DNA of 64,000 nucleotides from Phoronis australis (Eukaryota; Phoronida; Phoronidae): the NCBI GenBank assembly GCA_002633005.1, contig NMRA01000182.1:546586-610585 (forward strand), given 5' to 3'. The notes under the pieces were generated by a model. The model made no database searches, was not told the origin of the DNA, and saw nothing but the letters and a program-made list of their open reading frames with translations. Positions 52,601-58,600 of this stretch are shown piece by piece. Every line of letters starts with the position of its first letter. Position 1 is the stretch's first letter. The position numbers and the translations under genes are program-made.

Positions 52601-55600
52601 TCTGGGTAATCTAATGATTGTTTTGACTAAACAAACACCCACCCTCAATTTTCTAACTTTTCACTTTAATAAACCCATGCTCCTGCGGTTGTGCAGTTGA
52701 AACTCTTGTGAATGTTCACTTCAGTTCTCGAGGCACACCCAGTTTGATTGCCTTTTGCTCTCAAACAGAATGTTTGGGTAATTGACCACTCTGACTTTTC
52801 AGAAAGTTCACTTTTATAGTGCTCATGCTCAGCTCTGCAGCGTGCACTCCCAGGTTTTTAAGATGCCCAATTTATGGTCCCTGGATGAATGCGGTAGCAT
52901 AAGTGAGACTACACGTTTTGTGTCGGCCATGACTCCATAGTGTCTTGCAAAAATGGCGCCAATAGTTGAACATGATTGGGAAATCACAGTGCTGGGGAAT
53001 TTAGCGAAATCTGAAAACTGGTTTATAGCTAATTATCATAGGTGATCCCTCATGAGCAGAATCATTCCTGGCTCACTAATCACTTGTGTATTCATTGCAC
53101 CATAAACCAAGTAATTCTCTGTTGAAGTCTGGTGTTGGTGAGATATATGAGTATGAAAAACAAGTTATAATTTTTTACTTTCTTTTTTTCTTTAAGTTTT
53201 GTTTTGGTTAGATAAATGATATGTCTCATGCCTTCCGTATTTCCAGAAGAATACCAAAACAAGATTAACTAACTTGAACCATGAGTAAGCTCACTGACCT
53301 CTTTAATGAAAGAAAAATGGTCTATGTTGGTTTTGTGCTAGTAACAAACCTGAAATTATCTTCCTATGTTAAGTGGTTTGTTGTTTTGTTTACCGGGAAT
53401 TCTCCCAGTTTTGCAGTGTGCAGCCTTGGTGTGCCTGTGGTTTGCATCCACCGAAGTAACAGATCAACATTCCTGCATACATCTCTAACCGTCTCACTAT
53501 TGACACCCATTGTTTGGTAATGGCATCTAATTGAGGCTTATTGGCAATGAAGCTGAAAATTGAAATATTGTGGCAAAGTTTGCAGAACTGAATTTTAAGT
53601 TGGATTATTGTTATGTTCTCCAATATATCAGCGTTGTCCAATGTAGCATTAGCTCGCTAAAATTTTCGGGTCTTGTCCAAGTTATTACTTAGGACAACTC
53701 AAAAATCAGTAGGTGGCATTGAGCTGAGCATGGGTGAAGCCTGGACGTCACTTACACATACGTCAAGAGTCCAGTGATCGTTGCTGAAGTTCACTTAAGC
53801 TTGACCAATCTTTTTACGTAGGTTATCTTTAAATTTTCTGATGGAAACATTACGTGTGACCATGCGCTGTTCACGCCAATGCTTATCTCTGTTTTTTGCA
53901 CTTGTGCAATTAAATAGCGCGAACCACTTCTTGTCTTCTTCAGTAATTAGCAGGAAAGTATGGTTGTCTTCCCACCCTAATATTAGGTAAAGTTCCACTT
54001 AAACTGATTGGTCGACTCCACGGTCCGCAAGTAGCGTACTTTTTGGGAGCTAAAAGTCTGATGACACGGGCATTTACAAACTTAAAGACACATGTACTAA
54101 TGTTTACTTGTTTGCATTATTGGGGGTTGGGCGGTGGGCAGTTTAAGGTATAAATTTGGAAATTTGTGGTTAAGTCATCTGAGTATGGGTCTTACACACA
54201 AAAGTACAGTATATTAAGACGGGTCATTTCAGTTTGTAATTCATTACTTAGAATGATTTTGAAAACTGAATTATCAAATGAACTAGATAGTTCAATGAGG
54301 TTTTTTCCTAGGCAAGCTTTTCAACTAAAAATTATGAAAACATGGCACATGTTATGACAGAATTTCTGCAAATAAGGACTTAATATGGGATTGAATAAAA
54401 TTTATTCTCTCATTTGTAAACTATAAATTGCACTAAATTGATGCTTTCATTATTAATTCTCAATGATGTTTGAATATTTTGAAAAATAAAAAGCAGTCAA
54501 TATTGACTATAATTATTTTTTTACCAAAGTTGTTGAGAGTTTACTCCTGCTGATATATTTAATTAGATTCATCAGTCATAATGAACTCTTTTTGATTATT
54601 ATTTAATTATTATATCTCATTCAGGTTCACAAAGAACTGCTTTCACTGACCTTGCATGTCAATTTCAAAAGGCCTATTGTGTGTGAGGGACACCCATGCA
54701 GACTATGGTTACCATCTTGAAGCTCAGCTGTCTTCACTTTGGAAATTAAATAAAAATTAGGTACATAGAAAACCAATATAAACATGTCCTTGGTAGACAG
54801 GTATCCTTTGTGACAGCACTGAGTAATCTTGGATTATGAACTAGAGTGCACTGTACTTTCATCTTGGATTATGAACTACAGTGCACTGTACTTTCATCTT
54901 GGATTGTGAACTAGAGTGCACTGTACTTTCATCTTGGATTATGAACTAGAGTGCACTGTACTTTCATCTTGGATTGTGAACTAGAGTGCACTGTACGTTC
55001 ATCTTGGATTATGAACTAAAGTGCACTGTACTTTCATCTTGATTATTCCATCCACTGGATTGATTGTTTTCTCTAGTGTAATTTTTACTACTATTTGTGT
55101 CCGAAATTGAGGTTTTTACTGTAACTGTATATCTGAACCTTCAGACCTTTTGGTTAAGTGTGCAAGTTTTACTGGTTGCCTTGACTCCTTCAAAACAAAT
55201 GGTACACACGGTGGTGGCCTGAACCAGTCTGATGAAAAGAAATCATATTACACTCTTCAGTCGAGTATATACATTTGGGCAATCTATTCCAATATTTGCT
55301 TTTTGTCAATATTAAAAGCACATTTATTTACTTTTGATAGTTCTGTCCACTTAAACATATATGATAACGTGTTTTTTGTGTTATCACAGACCACCCAATT
55401 TATCATGCAGACGCCCGTTGCCCTTTGTTTTTATGTGTTTATGTGATAAGGATTGTAAGGACAAACATTTGTTTAATTTTTTGTAGTCAGCTGTCTCATA
55501 TGATGATGTATGCACAAATGACGATTTTTGTTGAGCAGTTGGTCAAGTGTCTTGCCTATGCTTTCTCTTGAATGTTTTAAACATTCAAGAAATATTAAAA

Positions 55601-58600
55601 TATTGTTTGTGTTTTCATATAAACTAATTACATTACGGCGTTTTCCTGTTGCTCCCAACTTGTTCGATTCAATAGCCCAACAACAAGTTGGGAAGTTTAT
55701 CCCTGTAGCCAATATCTTATACGACTGATTAACTCCATTCTGGCATTCATGGTTGGAGAGCCAGCTCTCGTTTGTTCGATAATTGCTCTAATTTTCAATA
55801 AGATCCTGTCTAGCCTGACTGAGCTGTGCTGTTAAAAATAAAAGTTGAGTTATAACATATTTGAACATAATCCAATAGTCTTTCTGAAATCCTCGTCAAA
55901 TGGTGATCATGTTTAGTTTTTGAATCGCCAAAATCGCCCAACTGCAACGGAAGTTACGATAATTTATTCTTTCCGAATGTACCAATTCACTCTGGGTTTG
56001 ACGGTGTTCACAGGTGGTCTGTAATAAGCCTGGTAGATAATTGGCCTGCCTGTTATCATAACAGACAAAAGACTGTGCTTGGCAGTTAACAAAGAAGCTA
56101 GATGCTATCACACGCTCAGAACCCCCTACGTCTGGTAAAGTCACTGAAATCGAAAACGCTGTCATGATATTTTGTGCCGACAAAATTCATTAATGTGTTA
56201 CGATATATTGACTATCACTTTACTATCATATATTTGTGTTCATTTGCATATTTTCCAGTGGATTCGTTCAGCTTTCTCCATAATAATGAGTTTTTCAAAG
56301 AAATGTTTTACTCATATGTTTCTGGCTTTTCCTTGTATGACTTGCATGTCCTAAACTGGCTGTTATTGGTGTAGAGACTTCTTGTCCATTACTTTTTGTT
56401 AAAGTTCCTGTTGAACTGCATACCCATCAATATTTACCATTTTCTAATGGATAAGTCATCAGTTTCAATCACATTATTTGATATTTCTTACTTCTCGGTT
56501 TTACTGAACTATTTCACAGAGAACTCGTCTTATTCCATCCGGTACATCATCACATGCACAATTGCATGTGATGCTTTTACGTAAGCATGCGTAGGTCTGA
56601 ATACATGCGGCTTATACAGTAACAATTGAATGTGATGTTCACACACATGTGCATAGGTCTGAATACATGCAGTGTGTGCAATAACAATTTAATGTGATAT
56701 GCTTTCCAGCAAAGTTTTTATTGATCATTTTGAATTCTTGGTATTTTTATCAAACTCTATTTCATGATGGCACAATTTAGTTGTGTTTTACAAGAGAAAG
56801 ATTATAAATTTACTTTTTAAGAAATTGTTATAATGTTTTTCAGTCTTCCAGGTATTATAGCTTGTGTTAAAATGTGCTCTAAGTATTCTTCCCATTATTA
56901 AGAGGTATCTCTTTGCATCAGTGTTAGCATTTTCATACCTTACCCTGGAGTAAGGATTTGACTAGTGGAACTCGCAATCTCCAACCTACCACGATCTTAT
57001 GACAGTCTTCAGTTACGATATTATAGCTCTTTAGTCTGTACGAAGAATTTATTTCAAGTATGCCCGTATTAAGAGTTCAGGATTTCTTTCCTGCTATAAC
57101 TTGGCATCTGTCTATTTAATTCAGAGTAAATCATTGTAAACATGTTATTGCAGATAGTTGATTTGGCTTTACTAGTGAAGAAAGACCAGAGTATGACTGC
57201 CAGTGACCCCATGGCTACATTTATTCCCATCTCTTGCCCAGAGCTACAATATAGTGACGGGCAGCCATCTTCAGCCATGACATCATCTAGCTGTCCAACA
57301 TCTCCCATTGTAAGTAGCAATTGTCTCGTTATGAAATCATTACGTACCACTGTCTGTTAAGAACTCGCCATACCCACAGTGCTGTTCTTCCGCCACTGAG
57401 GGCAGTTTCCGAGGTAACTTAAGTTTGTAAAAATTGTTTATTATTGCTTCGTGATTCATAAATTTATCAAGAACCATGAGTGCATTTGTGGCACTAATGT
57501 AGTTGCTGTGTAGTGCTTAATTGGTACAGAAACGGAAGTTGAGTAATTGTACAAGTATCAGAGAATCCACTTGTTGCTTTTCTTTCTAGTGGCGCATTGT
57601 TTGTTGATAGTTTACCAAGGTTACAGCCTAGCTCACAGTGCTCTGGTATACGCAGGATTTGAATCCAGGGAACCTGCAACTCCTGCAAGTCACACTATTA
57701 AATTATATCTTCCTAACCAAATAGTTAAAACCAATGTAACCACAGTTCATTGATACACTAGTCCTCAATGCTATCGCTTTCTGATTCATCCCAGTTGGTG
57801 CCTCAGGATGCCATTGATTCTAACTAGATTTGACAGCTGTGCCACCTACTGGGTTACAAGACTCGCAAAGATAGGAGCAAGCGTTCTGCATTTTGTGCCT
57901 GAACCTGCTATCCCGGTATCTTACGGATGTTGCAGGATGAGTATACGCAACTTGGTACATACCCAGTCAGCAGCCCAGTGGGCATCACTTAACTCCTGCA
58001 GAGAGACCAAGGAGAATTTTCCCAACGTGATCGAACCAAAAGGTTCAAAAAGCCTTCTGAGTCTAGATAGATTGGGTATAACTGAGACACGTCATTCAAA
58101 TTTCGACGGGCCACTGCAACCTAGCCCGACACAGACACGTTACTGGGCATATGGGGAGCCCTGTGTGTCCCGAGTGTGGTACTGACGTAGAATCTCCTAA
58201 ACACCTGGTAGAGTCTTGCCCAGCTTTTTATAGGCTAAGGAGCAACCTACTGGATGGCATTGTTACATGCCTACAACATATAGTGCATGGCAACAAATGG
58301 AAACGTCTGTCCGTTTTCCTAAAGGAGACTGGCAGACTTGAAAACTTTCTTCACGAGGATCCATAATTGGGGTCTCGTGCCTTTGCTCAGGTGTTTTGTG
58401 CAATGGGCCCAACCATGAGGCCTGTGCACGTCTGATGCACCGAAAATGACATCAGACCACCTGCACTGTTTTGTTTTTTTTTTTTTACTTGGTTACAAGT
58501 TTTGCAACTGCTGTTTTCACATAAAGTTAAAATGGTTGAACAACCACACTACAGTTACAACATTAGAAACTAATTTTAAGGTTTTCCAACCGAGACTTGT

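Larger units (their letters stand above)
45793..57153 (+). other. Largest SUPT3H intron, 11.4 kb
   Basis: Holds the antisense lectin gene, the 450 bp repeat block, both minisatellites, the repeat at 53095 and the 63 bp duplication. The parts 46810-47470, 48990-49660, 51700-52250, 53530-54820 and 55040-56560 show nothing I can name. Confidence 0.6.

Noticed and set aside
57641-57745. Minus-strand tRNA-like sequence with GGATTCAAATCC
   Set aside because: The acceptor stem does not pair and the T stem is poor; at most a decayed tRNA-derived SINE.
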